In this document: one piece after another, positions 34,008-43,390 of the stretch
How the letters are laid out: every line of letters begins with the position of its first letter
How positions within the stretch are numbered: position 1 is the stretch's first letter
DNA from: Catellatospora citrea
GTDB lineage: Bacteria; Actinomycetota; Actinomycetes; Mycobacteriales; Micromonosporaceae
Length of the DNA stretch: 64,000 bases
Direction: 5' to 3'
NCBI RefSeq assembly: GCF_003610235.1
Contig: NZ_RAPR01000001.1
Span: 3,162,001-3,226,000 of the forward strand
Made by a program: the position numbers and the translations under genes
The notes under the pieces: model-generated
What the model saw: the letters and a program-made list of their open reading frames with translations, nothing else
What the model was told of the DNA's origin: nothing
The model's database searches: none

Positions 34008-35189
34008 ATGCGATCATGGCTGGTGCCGGTCCATTATCTGATCGTGCCTACTGAGTCGCCAGCCGGATCGCTCCGCGCTCCTCGATCCGACGTGACAGGT
34101 CCGGCTCCCGAGCTGATCTGGCCGGACAGCCTAATCCAGCCTCAACGGCCGCCAGCGCTCATCTATCTCGATCTGAACCATTGGATCGGGATCGCCAAGG
34201 CCAATGTCGGGCGCGCCACCGGCGGCGGGTATATGGCGCTGCTCGATGCGGCGCGGACGGCTAAGCGCGAGGCCGCGGCGGTGTTCGTGCTCTCCGACAG
34301 CCTGTTCATCGAGATGAGCAACATCGCCGACCCCCGTCAGCGACGCGACCTCGCTGATGTTATGGAGGAGCTGACCAGCTTCACGATCATGCTGAGCCGG
34401 CCGTCCGTGACGCGGCTGGAGTTGCAGGCCGCGATCGAAGGCATCGTCGGCCCTGGACCCGAACGGTATGCGCCACTTGATTTGCTCAGCACCAGGTTGG
34501 CCCACGGGTTTGGTAAACGCGGCAACCTACTCATCAAGGACTCCGAGGGTAACGACGTCACCATGAACCTCCGGGCCGAGATGGGTGCTGAGAAATTTGA
34601 CGCCATGATGGCGGCGATGGAGCGCGATGCCAACCGCATGCTCCTGCGCGGGCCGCAAGACGACGAACTTGACGACTTGCGCCTCCGAGGCTACAAACCC
34701 GAGGCGCACCGGCAGGTCACCCAGAATCGGCTTGACCAGGAGCTTGAGCTGGTTGCCATTCTCAATCGAGAACCGAAGAACTGGCGGAAAGGCAGGCTGC
34801 GCGATGTCGTCGGCGGTCGGGAGTTGGTTATCGAACTGAACGATATGATCGTAATGGCCTTGATGCCTCGCGGGTTGAGCGTCGACAATCTTGTAGAGGG
34901 CGACCGGGCCAAGATTCGCAGCTTCGCCCGGTGTATGCCAGGTTGCGAGGTAGCGATTGAACTGAAGACCCAGTATCACCGCGATCCGAGTAAGCGATGG
35001 ATGGTCAACGACATCTACGACATTGATGCCTTGGCTGTTGCCGTGCCCTACTGCGATGCGGTATTCACCGACGCTGCGGCACGGTCAATCCTCGTGAAGG
35101 CAGGGTTTGAAGGGCGCATGAAGACAGCCCTGCCGCGCACGCCGGACGAGTTGGTCGGCATACTGGCTGCGCTCCCACGTTCTCGGTGA
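34008..35189 (+). CDS. PIN-like nuclease domain protein
   Basis: This protein of about 393 residues has ALIYLDLNHWIGIAKA near residue 46, then acidic positions, and a C-terminal NDIYDIDALAVAVPYCDAVF-TD segment, the arrangement of conserved acidic residues in PIN-like metal-dependent nucleases. The central 200 residues are helical with basic stretches. The ATG at 34008 is one candidate start, and earlier codons to 33960 are also open. An RNA- or DNA-cleaving toxin or defence role is inferred; no antitoxin is recognised beside it apart from the zinc-ribbon gene. Confidence 0.6.
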   Translation: MRSWLVPVHYLIVPTESPAGSLRAPRSDVTGPAPELIWPDSLIQPQRPPALIYLDLNHWIGIAKANVGRATGGGYMALLDAARTAKREAAAVFVLSDSLFIEMSNIADPRQRRDLADVMEELTSFTIMLSRPSVTRLELQAAIEGIVGPGPERYAPLDLLSTRLAHGFGKRGNLLIKDSEGNDVTMNLRAEMGAEKFDAMMAAMERDANRMLLRGPQDDELDDLRLRGYKPEAHRQVTQNRLDQELELVAILNREPKNWRKGRLRDVVGGRELVIELNDMIVMALMPRGLSVDNLVEGDRAKIRSFARCMPGCEVAIELKTQYHRDPSKRWMVNDIYDIDALAVAVPYCDAVFTDAAARSILVKAGFEGRMKTALPRTPDELVGILAALPRSR

Positions 35190-35621
35190 GGTGGGGCGTC
35201 GGGTCGCTCGCCTCGACGGAGGACGGCCTGAGCGTCCCAACGCCGTTTGGCGCGCGGCCACCCGCAACTCGACGAACTTGTAGGCGATCGCATGCAGGTC
35301 ATCGTTGGTCAACCGAGCGATTTCGCTGCCGAACAGCCTGTTGAGTGCGGGGTCGCTGAACCTCGGTGGGCGGACCGCCACCTCCTTACCGATCTTCACA
35401 GCCGGGGAGCATAACCGGCCCCAACGACGTTAAAGATCTTGGACGTTTTTTCCTGGTCACAATGCCTGCCGTCACCGGTGGGCCGCCCAGCGTCCGGCCA
35501 TAGACGGCGCGTCGCCCCTGGCCGAACGATGCGCGATGCCGCCTGGCTTGACCGGGCGGGCGGATTGAGTGGGAATGGCGGCGGTCACCCAATGCCGACC
35601 GATCCCAGGGGGTTTGTAGCC
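35190..35621. other. Gap with only a weak minus-strand frame
   Basis: A minus-strand frame from a GTG at 35399 begins VKIGKEVAVRPPRFSDPALN and then overlaps the 3' end of the PIN-like gene on the opposite strand. Its second half is low-complexity. I do not consider it a supported gene. Nothing else is seen. Confidence 0.4.
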
Positions 35622-36086
35622 ATGACCGTGTCCCACAATCCGTGTACGGTGACGGACGCGCTCGCCGCCGTACGTGACGCTGTAGACCAGTGCAGTTCGG
35701 TCCTTGCTGGCTCCGGCCGTCAACAAGTCGTGGACCTGCTCGACACGGCCTCAATGACGAGCGAGTTGACCGCGAAGATTCTCTATCTGGTCGCGCCGTT
35801 GGCCGACGAGACTGAGCCGGGGACCGACGAGGCGTTGGAGCGCGCGGCCGACCTGGCAGTCGACAGCCGCCGCCACATAGTCACCGGCCTGAGCCTTATG
35901 GCCGGTGCCCACGCTATCGCCGCCAAGGTCGTCTCGCTGCGAAATGCCGTGGCCCTGCCTGCGCAGGCACGGGCCACGTTCCCGTCTGCGGAAAGCCGAT
36001 GGTGGCCTGGCTGGGCGGTCATTCGGCTACGAGCCGTTCGACTCTGGGAGGTATGGACGCTACATGACCTACGCCAAGTGCCTTAA
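35622..36086 (+). CDS. Hypothetical helical protein, 154 aa
   Basis: The start is taken as the ATG at 35622 (MTVSHNPC); an in-frame ATG at 35592 and open codons to 35439 exist, but the ribosome site CAGGGGG fits this one. It is a soluble, helical protein (VTDALAAVRDAVDQCSSVLA) of unknown function. The last 30 residues change character (SRWWPGWAVIRLRAVRLWEV), so the end may have shifted frame. Confidence 0.45.
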   Translation: MTVSHNPCTVTDALAAVRDAVDQCSSVLAGSGRQQVVDLLDTASMTSELTAKILYLVAPLADETEPGTDEALERAADLAVDSRRHIVTGLSLMAGAHAIAAKVVSLRNAVALPAQARATFPSAESRWWPGWAVIRLRAVRLWEVWTLHDLRQVP

Positions 36087-36304
36087 GGCTCCGCACCACT
36101 GGCTGGCGGCCGGTCCGTCGCGCAGGGAACGCAGGCGACAGCAAGGCCCGCTATCGTTGACGCACGCCCTACGCCGGTCTTCCCCCGTGGATCGACGTGG
36201 GGCGCTTGCGTGCCGTGGATGAGCGGGTGCTCGCCTGCCACATTAACCCTGTGCACGGCCCACAAGGCATGCCGATCGCTCGGATGCGCCGGTCGGCCGC
36301 TGCT

Positions 36305-37675
36305 TTACCTGCCGGTCCCCGCGCCCGTCCTCAAGTGATCGGGCAGTTGCGCCTCCCACTTACGGCGCTTGCGCCGCCCGAGTCCGGTCTTGGGCAGAAC
36401 CCCGGCAGCCCGAGACAGCTCCGCACCCGTGGGCACACGCCCTTGCGCGGTCTCTGTCTCCCAGTAGCGGCGCATCGCCGCGACCGCTGACAGATCCGCC
36501 TCATCGTCCTGGGCATCCAGGTCGTCGGCGGCGCTGTCGTCGTCCTCGTCGTCTATTAGGTCGTCCTGCGGCGACGGCCGCTCAGCGTCCGTACCGTCGA
36601 CTCCGACGGCACGGCCGAACAATTCATCCAGTTCCCGGCGCACACCGTTGTCGGTGGTGCCGTTATCGGTGCTGCCGTTTCCGTGCTCGTGCCCATTGGT
36701 CGGCTGGGGCAGGCGATCTTCGGTGGGTATGGCGAGTGCTGCCGGGCGGACGGGGTCGAGGCCGTTGAATGTCGACACAAGTATCTCAGCCGGTGGCGGT
36801 GTGGCGCGGGTTTGCCAGGCGTTGAGGTGCGCGACGGCCTCGGGAGTGGTCGCGGTGACGAACCCGTAGAGCGTGGCCATATACATCTGGATGGCTTCGC
36901 GTTCGCTGGTGGCGTCGGGGAAGTCGGCCAGGCCAGTGTGCTCGGCCGACTGCATCGCCAGCCGGATGACCTTGTTGTGGGCGCGCCTTAGTCGCCACGC
37001 TGAAGGCTTGTCCTTGCTCTGCAGCAGGTACAGGTTGAGGCGGGCTCGGCCGAGGCGGGCGCGCCGGCGGGCGCGGTCGACCTCGGTCACGTTGCGGCCT
37101 TGGGCTTCGGCCAGGTGAAGCCAGACGAAGACCCGTTCCAGGGTGATGGTCCAGTTGATGCGGCTGGCGGTGCGGCCGAGTCGGACGCTGCGCTCGGCGG
37201 CTAGGGCGCGTTCCCACATGTAGGCCGCGACGAGCGGTGCGGCCAAGCGTAGGGCTACTTCTCGGAAGGAGTCGGCGTCCAGCGCGGAGAGGGTTGCGGT
37301 CAGCGCGGCGAAAGCCCATACCGCGGCACCGTCGATGCCGGTGCCTGCCTTCGGGTCGCGTAGCAGTCGCGCCCGTGCCAGCAGTGCGCTGGCGAACAGG
37401 GCGACTTCAATGAACCAGAAGAAGGCGTACCGCAGTGGGGACTGGCCGAGGATGTCGGTGAAGAACTTCCACATCCCCGACGCGGACACCATCGTGGCCA
37501 GCGCGGCGGCGATGGTGGTCAGGATGTTGGCCACGAGCAGCGTCGCGCGGTGGCTGGTCATCTTGCGCATCCGGTTGGCGATCAGCAGCAGTGTCCCGAC
37601 CAGGGTTAGGGCAGCGAGGCTGGACAGGATGGTCTGGTTTTCCTGGTAGAGCGTGGTGAGGTCGTCGAGGTTCAC
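36305..37675 (-). CDS. Membrane protein with HTH-like C-terminus
   Basis: This 456-residue protein has about four membrane helices in the first 180 residues (ILSSLAALTLVGTLLLIANR; LLVANILTTIAAALATMVSA; YAFFWFIEVALFASALL; AVWAFAALTATLSALD). A cytoplasmic helical domain, an acidic linker (QDDLIDDEDDDSAADD) and a C-terminus MRRYWETETAQGRVPTGAEL followed by SRAAGV…GRRKRRKWEAQLP come next. The last part resembles the DNA-binding ends of actinobacterial conjugative transfer and DUF2637-type proteins. The GTG at 37675 follows a GGAGGAAACCG ribosome site. Function unknown. Confidence 0.65.
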   Translation of the reverse strand: MNLDDLTTLYQENQTILSSLAALTLVGTLLLIANRMRKMTSHRATLLVANILTTIAAALATMVSASGMWKFFTDILGQSPLRYAFFWFIEVALFASALLARARLLRDPKAGTGIDGAAVWAFAALTATLSALDADSFREVALRLAAPLVAAYMWERALAAERSVRLGRTASRINWTITLERVFVWLHLAEAQGRNVTEVDRARRRARLGRARLNLYLLQSKDKPSAWRLRRAHNKVIRLAMQSAEHTGLADFPDATSEREAIQMYMATLYGFVTATTPEAVAHLNAWQTRATPPPAEILVSTFNGLDPVRPAALAIPTEDRLPQPTNGHEHGNGSTDNGTTDNGVRRELDELFGRAVGVDGTDAERPSPQDDLIDDEDDDSAADDLDAQDDEADLSAVAAMRRYWETETAQGRVPTGAELSRAAGVLPKTGLGRRKRRKWEAQLPDHLRTGAGTGR

Positions 37676-37712
37676 GACCGGTTTCCTCCCGTGTGTTGGT
37701 GCATTGTGCTGG

Positions 37713-38419
37713 TCAGGGCCAAAGCGCCACGAGGGCGGCGACGCCGATCAGGAACTGGCCGAGGGGCAGGTTCCCGTCAGGTGGCCAGTGCGCCGCAGGA
37801 TGATGGCGGTGAGCGCGGCGGCCCCGAGGCCGAGAAGCGTCCCGGCGTACACGGCGCTCCAGCTGTGCCAGCCGAGCGCGGCGGCGACCGGCACGGCGAT
37901 GGCCACGTCGGCCCAGCCGAGCTGCCCGCCCGAGGCGAAGGCCAGGACCGCGAGCAGCGCGACGAGGACCAGCCTGGCGGTGACGGTCCGCCACCAGGCA
38001 TTGGCGTTCCCGGTGGCGGCGAGCAGGCCGAGGAGCCCGGCCGTGGTGGCGGCGGTTAGCCGGTGCGGCAGGCGCAGCACCGCCAGGTCCGCGAAGGCGA
38101 GTACGGCCAGCCTGGCGGCCCACCATGTGTCGGCGGCCAGCACCCAGCCGGTACTGCCGGACACGATGAGCCCGGCCGCCAGCAGTACGGCGGCCTCGAC
38201 GTTGTACGGCGGTGCGCCTGGTTGCTGCCCGCACCCCGCGCAGCGCCCGGACGGGCCGACGGCATCGGGCCATAGCGCTCGCCCGCACCTGCAGGCGGTG
38301 CGCCACGGCTGGTCGTCGCGCACAGCGTGTACGGCCACCGCGCGCAGCAGCGGGGCGACGGTCAGCGCGGGCAGCATCGCCCGCGCGCCGGGGCAGTTGG
38401 GGGCGGCGGCGGTGGTCAT
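37713..38419 (-). pseudogene. Prepilin-peptidase-like gene with frameshifted 3' end
   Basis: From the ATG at 38419 the frame encodes a polytopic protein with an N-terminal CRCG…CAGCG zinc-ribbon-like pair, membrane helices, FADLAVLRLPHRLTAAT and a GGQLGWADVAIAVP segment, like type IV prepilin peptidases (A24), although GWADV replaces the usual GxGD motif. The frame stops at 37748 after TGTCPSASS, but the alternative frame continues DGNLPLGQFLIGVAALVALW, the expected natural end, to a stop at 37713. A single frameshift near 37772-37785 therefore truncates the last helix. It may still be partly active, or the shift may be a sequencing error. Confidence 0.55.
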
Positions 38420-41196
38420 TTCTCGTCCAGGCTGGTGCGCAGCTTCGTGGCGAGGGCGAATGTGTTTTCCTGCGGTTCGGCGTCGAGGTCGGCTAGGGCC
38501 TTGGTCAGGGCACGTAGCAGGGTCCGGATGCCGTCGGCGTCGCCGAGCCCGTGGCGGGCGTGCATCGCCTTGACGTACAGGGTCTCGTTGTAGCGGTCCA
38601 GGCCGATGGCCTTGTCGAGCAGGTCGGATGCTTCCTGCGGGCGGTGGTCGGCGAGCAGGTCTTCGGCCAGCAGCAGGTGCGCCTCGGTGCCCCATCGACG
38701 CACGGTCTCGCGGTGCGGCGGCAGCCATTCGTAGTCCTGCCCCTCGGCCAGGGGCGCGGTGTAGAGGTCGCAGGCCGCGGTCAGCAGCTCCCGGCGGGCT
38801 GGGCCGGAGGCGATGACGGCCTTGCGCATCAGGTCGCGCAGCGTCCACACGTCGACATCGACGGTGGCTGGGTCGAGCCGGTAGCGCCCGGCGGACTTGG
38901 CGAGGTAGGCGTTCTTCGCCTCGGATGTGCCGGCCCGGCCGAGCACGTGCCGCAGGTTAGAGGCGTTGGTATGCACGCGTTGGTCGGCTTGGGCCAGGCG
39001 TGCGTCGGGTTCGAGGTATTCGCCGATCTCGCGGGTGGCGACCCCGTCCGGGTGCACGGCCAGGTAGACCGCCATCTCTAGGGCCTTGGCGCGCAGCGGC
39101 CGACCTTCGGCGGTGATGTCCTCGATACGCGGCTGTCCGATCACCCGGAGCTTGGCACGCGCCGACGCGGCGGCGGGTACAGCAGCGGGCACGGGGTTGG
39201 GCGTACGGGCGACGGGCGTGGCCCTGCCGGTCGCGGCCGGGTCTGGTTCGGGCGGGGCGGTGCGGCTGGCGTGCAGGGGCACGATGGTGACCGGCACGGC
39301 CGGGACCGCAATGGCGGGCGGCTCACCGGTCTGGGCCTCGCGCAGCGTGGTGAGGATCTGGATCGCGGTGGCCGGGTCCATGACCGGCAGGCGCGGCGAG
39401 ACCGGCTCGGCGGGCTGCCCGGAGACGAGCTTGGTGTGCCCGTCCTGGGCGACCTCCACGGTGGCGCCGTGGGCCCATTCGCCGAGCAGCAGCGCCGAGA
39501 CGTGCAGGCCGCCGCCGAGGGCTAGGGAGACCTTGGCGCGCATGCGGGCGCCCGCGGGCGGGGTCTCGGTGATGAGCATGACCGGCGGCAGTGCTTCCTC
39601 GTCAGGTGCCTGCTGGCGCAGCTCGTCGAGGTCGGTCAGCGCGTGCTCGTCGAGGATCCGGCTGCGGTGCAGCAGCCGGGACTCGATGGCGGACAAAGCG
39701 TCGTCGATGTTGTGGGCCACGTGCAGGCGCGGCCACGCCCCGAGGGTCACCACGTCCGGGCCGAGCAGCGTCGCAAGTGTCGCGGCGTCGATGACGACCT
39801 CGCCGCGTGAGTCGCGTTGGTGCGGGCTGCCAGATGCCAGCACGGCGACGAGCGCGGCACGGGCTGCGGCATGCGCGCCGTCGCCGATGATGCCGGTCCC
39901 GCCGGGCGGCAGCGGCGCGAGGTCGGGCACCAGCGCGGGCGACTCGGTGTCCTCGGTGTCGGGTCGGGCCCGTTCGGGGTTGCGGACGACCGCGCGGCGC
40001 AGCTTGACCACCGGCGGCGGCAGCTCGGTCGGCGGGTCGTCGTCGAGCTGGCCGGTGTAGCGGCGGCGGCGCTGCATCCACACCAGCATGGCGGCGGCGC
40101 TGATCGCGATGGCCAGGCCCCACGGCAGCCAGTTCGCTTCGAGCTGGACGCCATACTCGTCGGTGGTGACGCCGGGGGTTTGGCTGTCGCTGGGGGCCGG
40201 CGACGCCGAGGGCGACTCGGACACAGCCGGGGCCGAGGACGACAGCGGCGATGGAGACGACGGCGCCGAGGGCAGAGCCGAAGGCGACGCCGCGGCGGTG
40301 GAGGGCACCCCTGACGGCACGACAGCCGGGTCTTCGGCAGCAGGGCTCGCGGTGACGCTAGGGCTCGGCGTCACGGCCGGGCTGCTCGGCGCGGCGGGCG
40401 AGGGCGTGACGACGACCGGCGGCTTCTTCACCTGCGGGTTGGCCGGGGCGGCTCCGGCGGGCGGGCGGGCATCGGCGGGCAGGCGCAGGTCCCAGCCTGG
40501 ATAGATCAGGTTGCAGTCGCGCAGCGTCCCGCCGACACGCGGGAAGTGCCGGTGCTTGTTCAGGCTGCAGATCTCCGGCCAGCGGTCCGCGTCGCCGAGC
40601 CACGCTTTGGCGATCTTAGATAGGTAGTCGCCGCGTTTGACGACGTACACGTACTTCTGGTTCCCGACATGGATGATGGCGGGGCCTTCGGCCGCGCCTG
40701 CCAACACCGACTCGGGCTGAGCGACCTCGATCAGCGCGGAGGGCGCGGACGGTGGGTTCACCGCGACGGCGACCGTCGTCTGAGGTGGCGCGCTGGCACG
40801 GGCTGCGGCACTGGTGAGGGCGATGACGATAGCGCTGACGAGTCCGGCCACTACAGTCTGCACCGGCGTTGCGAGCCGGAGGCGTGGCAGGTCGACACGG
40901 GCGACGCGGGCGACGATCTCAGCCGCGAGAGCGGTAAGGATCAGTGCCCAGATCAGCCAACCCGCGCAGGCCATGGCTTTGACGAGGAACTCCGTGGTCA
41001 ACGGTTGCCGTCCCCAGTCCAGCCACTGTTCGCTGGTGGGCCACTGTCGCGGTAGTGGCCATCCGATGAACTCAACCAGTGCCAGAGGTAACCCCACGAG
41101 CAGCAGAAGCAGACCGACGAGTGACCCGATCCCGCTCACAAGCTGCCGGAGCATGACGGCGGGGCCACGATGTCGCTGTCTGGTGCCGGTACTCAT
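38416..41196 (-). CDS. LysM and BTAD-domain membrane protein
   Basis: The 926-residue protein has two or three N-terminal membrane helices, a LysM domain at about 190-245 (YVVKRGDYLSKIAKAWLGDA … IYPGWDLRLP), a long Pro/Ser/Ala-rich linker, another membrane helix near 360 (LPWGLAIAISAAAMLVWMQR), and a C-terminal half ending with a winged helix and a TPR-like BTAD as in SARP-type regulators (LRAKALEMAVYLAVHPDGVA; NASNLRHVLGR; RELLTAACDLYTAPL). This architecture links wall or pilus sensing to regulation. It overlaps the prepilin-peptidase-like gene (ATGA). The ATG start is at 41196. Confidence 0.75.
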   Translation of the reverse strand: MSTGTRQRHRGPAVMLRQLVSGIGSLVGLLLLLVGLPLALVEFIGWPLPRQWPTSEQWLDWGRQPLTTEFLVKAMACAGWLIWALILTALAAEIVARVARVDLPRLRLATPVQTVVAGLVSAIVIALTSAAARASAPPQTTVAVAVNPPSAPSALIEVAQPESVLAGAAEGPAIIHVGNQKYVYVVKRGDYLSKIAKAWLGDADRWPEICSLNKHRHFPRVGGTLRDCNLIYPGWDLRLPADARPPAGAAPANPQVKKPPVVVTPSPAAPSSPAVTPSPSVTASPAAEDPAVVPSGVPSTAAASPSALPSAPSSPSPLSSSAPAVSESPSASPAPSDSQTPGVTTDEYGVQLEANWLPWGLAIAISAAAMLVWMQRRRRYTGQLDDDPPTELPPPVVKLRRAVVRNPERARPDTEDTESPALVPDLAPLPPGGTGIIGDGAHAAARAALVAVLASGSPHQRDSRGEVVIDAATLATLLGPDVVTLGAWPRLHVAHNIDDALSAIESRLLHRSRILDEHALTDLDELRQQAPDEEALPPVMLITETPPAGARMRAKVSLALGGGLHVSALLLGEWAHGATVEVAQDGHTKLVSGQPAEPVSPRLPVMDPATAIQILTTLREAQTGEPPAIAVPAVPVTIVPLHASRTAPPEPDPAATGRATPVARTPNPVPAAVPAAASARAKLRVIGQPRIEDITAEGRPLRAKALEMAVYLAVHPDGVATREIGEYLEPDARLAQADQRVHTNASNLRHVLGRAGTSEAKNAYLAKSAGRYRLDPATVDVDVWTLRDLMRKAVIASGPARRELLTAACDLYTAPLAEGQDYEWLPPHRETVRRWGTEAHLLLAEDLLADHRPQEASDLLDKAIGLDRYNETLYVKAMHARHGLGDADGIRTLLRALTKALADLDAEPQENTFALATKLRTSLDEK

Positions 41197-41321
41197 TGGC
41201 TGTCCCCCCAGCTATGCGGTACGTGCCACCACGTCGAGTGCCAGGAGCTCATCGCACTCGTGCGCAGACATCGAGACTAATCGCATTTATCAAGTTGCAG
41301 CCAGTGATAAAACTGTCCCTT

Positions 41322-43199
41322 ATGGATCCAGCTACGCTCGCGGTGAATGTCGGCATGGAGGGGATCAGCGCAGTCGTCGCAGTCTCCGGTCGTCGTATCC
41401 CGATACTGTTCGGCGACTCGACAGTGCTTCTCCCGCAGGTGTGGCAGCTCGACAGCGGCGCCATGTCGGTGACGGCGGTCGAGAGCGCTAGCCCCGTTGC
41501 CGTTGGGCAGCTGTTGTCCACCGCACCGGCCGAACACGGACCGCGTGTGATCGAGGCCTTGTCGGCCCTGCTGGCCTTGGTCGCGGCGCGAGCACGTGAT
41601 ACCGCCGTGATCGGCCGCCTGGTTCTGGCACTTCCCGAGCAGTGGGGTCCACGCCGGCGGGCACTCGTCCGCCAAGCCGTCGGGCAAGCCGGACTGCCGG
41701 ACCCTATCGTCGTCAATGCCGCCGAGGCGACCGCTGCGCACGTCGCCACGGCCGCCCCGTTAGAGGTCGGCTCGTGCCTGCTGGTGTGCGACTTCGGCAA
41801 CCGGACCAGCAGCGTCACGGTGCTGGCTCGCACCGAGAACGGCTGGCAGACGTTGACCGCCATCCCGTCGCAAGCTACCGGAGTCGAGATTGACGAAGGT
41901 GTGCTCGCTCGGCTCGACTTTGACGACAACCTGCGCGAACAGCTGACCGGCACCAGTACCGACGGCCTGAAGGTCCGCGATCAGATACTCGCCGCCATCG
42001 GCACCACGACCACCGCAGGCCATGCCGACCGCGCCGCAATACTGCTTCCCGAGCCTTACCCGCCAGCGGTGGTCACCGTCGCGCAGATCGAAGCCGCGAC
42101 CGGGCCAGTACGCGTCATGGCCCTCCAGAGCGCCCAGCAAGCAATCGAGGCCGCCGACATCAATCCCGACACCATCGCAGGAGCGGTCATCGCCGGTTCC
42201 GCCGCGGCCCGGCTCAACGTCTCAGACCGTCTCACGCAGGAGCTCGGCTTCCCACCCATACCCGTGCCTTCGCCGGAGTTGGCCGCTGCCAACGGCGCGC
42301 TCACGCTGCACGCCGATCAAGACCGGCCAGACACGCTCGGCCTGCTGAGGGCCAAACAGATCGGTTTGCGGCACCTCGGCGCGGTCATCACGCCGATGAT
42401 CCTGGGTTCGATACTGCTGCTGCAGATCATCACCGACGCACGTCGGCTCCTTCCCTCACTGCCCTACGCAGGCACCTACCACCCCGACGAACTCAACGCC
42501 TACCTGAGCGTCAATGCCTACGCTCTTGCCGCGCTCTGCGCCGCTCTCAGCCTGATAGCGGGAGGACGGGTCGGCGCGGCCGTATGGACACGCTACGACC
42601 ACGACAACGGCACTCCTGGCCGTCACAGCCGCCAGGCCGGACGCACTCTCGCCGCAGCCGCTGCACTCGGCCTGACCATGGCCGCGATATTCGGCCTGCT
42701 CGGCGAAGCCCTATTCGTCACCAGCGACGCCACAGGCAGCACGTTCCTGCGCGCAACCGTCCTGGCTGCGATCGCTCCCGTCCTCCTCGCCGCCGCCATC
42801 GGGCTACTGGCGCCACTCTCGACCCGCATCCGCGACGTATGGGCCGACCAACTGCACTACCCCGCCACTCCCGTGATCCTCGCCGTCGTCGGGACCATGG
42901 CCACCCAAGCCGCAGCCGCCGGACTGCCGTGGCTGACAGCAGTCGACTATGCGTACATCGAAGCCTTCGGCGGGCGGATCGGCACCGCCCTGCTGGGCAT
43001 CGCCGTGGCACTGACCCTCGCGCACAGCCGGCTCACCCGACTCGGGCTCGCCACGGTTCTCGGCATCGGTGGAGTACTCGTCTACAACATCGCCAACGCT
43101 CGCCTGTTCACCTTTGCCTACCTGGCAGCCGTCGCACTGTGGTGGATCGTGAAGGCAATCCGCCTCGCCATCGCCGCCACACCGCGCCCTACTATCTGA
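41322..43199 (+). CDS. Hsp70-like ATPase-fold protein with C-terminal membrane segments
   Basis: The frame is open to 41196, but the ATG at 41322 is preferred because upstream codons overlap the divergent promoter. The first 370 residues show the actin/Hsp70 ATPase plan: NVGMEGISAVVAVSGRRIPI (phosphate 1), LLVCDFGNRTSSVTVLAR (phosphate 2) and GAVIAGSAAARLNVSDRL (adenosine). The rest has about eight hydrophobic helices, an unusual combination. It is transcribed divergently from the LysM-BTAD gene, which suggests a shared function in the element's surface or transfer apparatus. Confidence 0.65.
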   Translation: MDPATLAVNVGMEGISAVVAVSGRRIPILFGDSTVLLPQVWQLDSGAMSVTAVESASPVAVGQLLSTAPAEHGPRVIEALSALLALVAARARDTAVIGRLVLALPEQWGPRRRALVRQAVGQAGLPDPIVVNAAEATAAHVATAAPLEVGSCLLVCDFGNRTSSVTVLARTENGWQTLTAIPSQATGVEIDEGVLARLDFDDNLREQLTGTSTDGLKVRDQILAAIGTTTTAGHADRAAILLPEPYPPAVVTVAQIEAATGPVRVMALQSAQQAIEAADINPDTIAGAVIAGSAAARLNVSDRLTQELGFPPIPVPSPELAAANGALTLHADQDRPDTLGLLRAKQIGLRHLGAVITPMILGSILLLQIITDARRLLPSLPYAGTYHPDELNAYLSVNAYALAALCAALSLIAGGRVGAAVWTRYDHDNGTPGRHSRQAGRTLAAAAALGLTMAAIFGLLGEALFVTSDATGSTFLRATVLAAIAPVLLAAAIGLLAPLSTRIRDVWADQLHYPATPVILAVVGTMATQAAAAGLPWLTAVDYAYIEAFGGRIGTALLGIAVALTLAHSRLTRLGLATVLGIGGVLVYNIANARLFTFAYLAAVALWWIVKAIRLAIAATPRPTI

Positions 43200-43259
43200 C
43201 CTTCATGCGCCGCCAGACAGCTGCCCGCTGAGTGCAAGTTCGGCAGGCCCCGCAACCCA

Positions 43260-43295
43260 CGAAGGCCCGCAGAGCAAGCGTTCTGCGGGCCTTCG
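43260..43295 (+). terminator. Terminator with CGAAGG…CCTTCG ends
   Basis: CGAAGGCCCGCAGA/TCTGCGGGCCTTCG is a perfect 14-bp stem with an 8-base loop. Two more terminators with the same outer bases follow at 43578 and 44242. Confidence 0.7.
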
Positions 43296-43327
43296 TCGTT
43301 CCCACCCATGCGAAGCAGGAGGACAAA

Positions 43328-43390
43328 ATGATCACGCACGCACATCGCATCACGCTTCACACCGTCCGAGCCCGGATCGCCTATGGCTGA
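43328..43390 (+). CDS. Candidate 20-residue leader peptide
   Basis: An ATG at 43328 is preceded by AGGAGG five bases upstream and encodes MITHAHRITLHTVRARIAYG before a stop at 43390. Its end overlaps the start of the next small gene by eight bases. The strong ribosome site and coupling suggest that it is translated, but its length makes this uncertain. It lies directly after a terminator. Confidence 0.4.
   Translation: MITHAHRITLHTVRARIAYG

Noticed and set aside
35085..35399. Minus-strand frame starting VKIGKEVAVRPPRF
   Set aside because: It overlaps the PIN-like gene antisense, its second half is low-complexity, and no ribosome site is seen.
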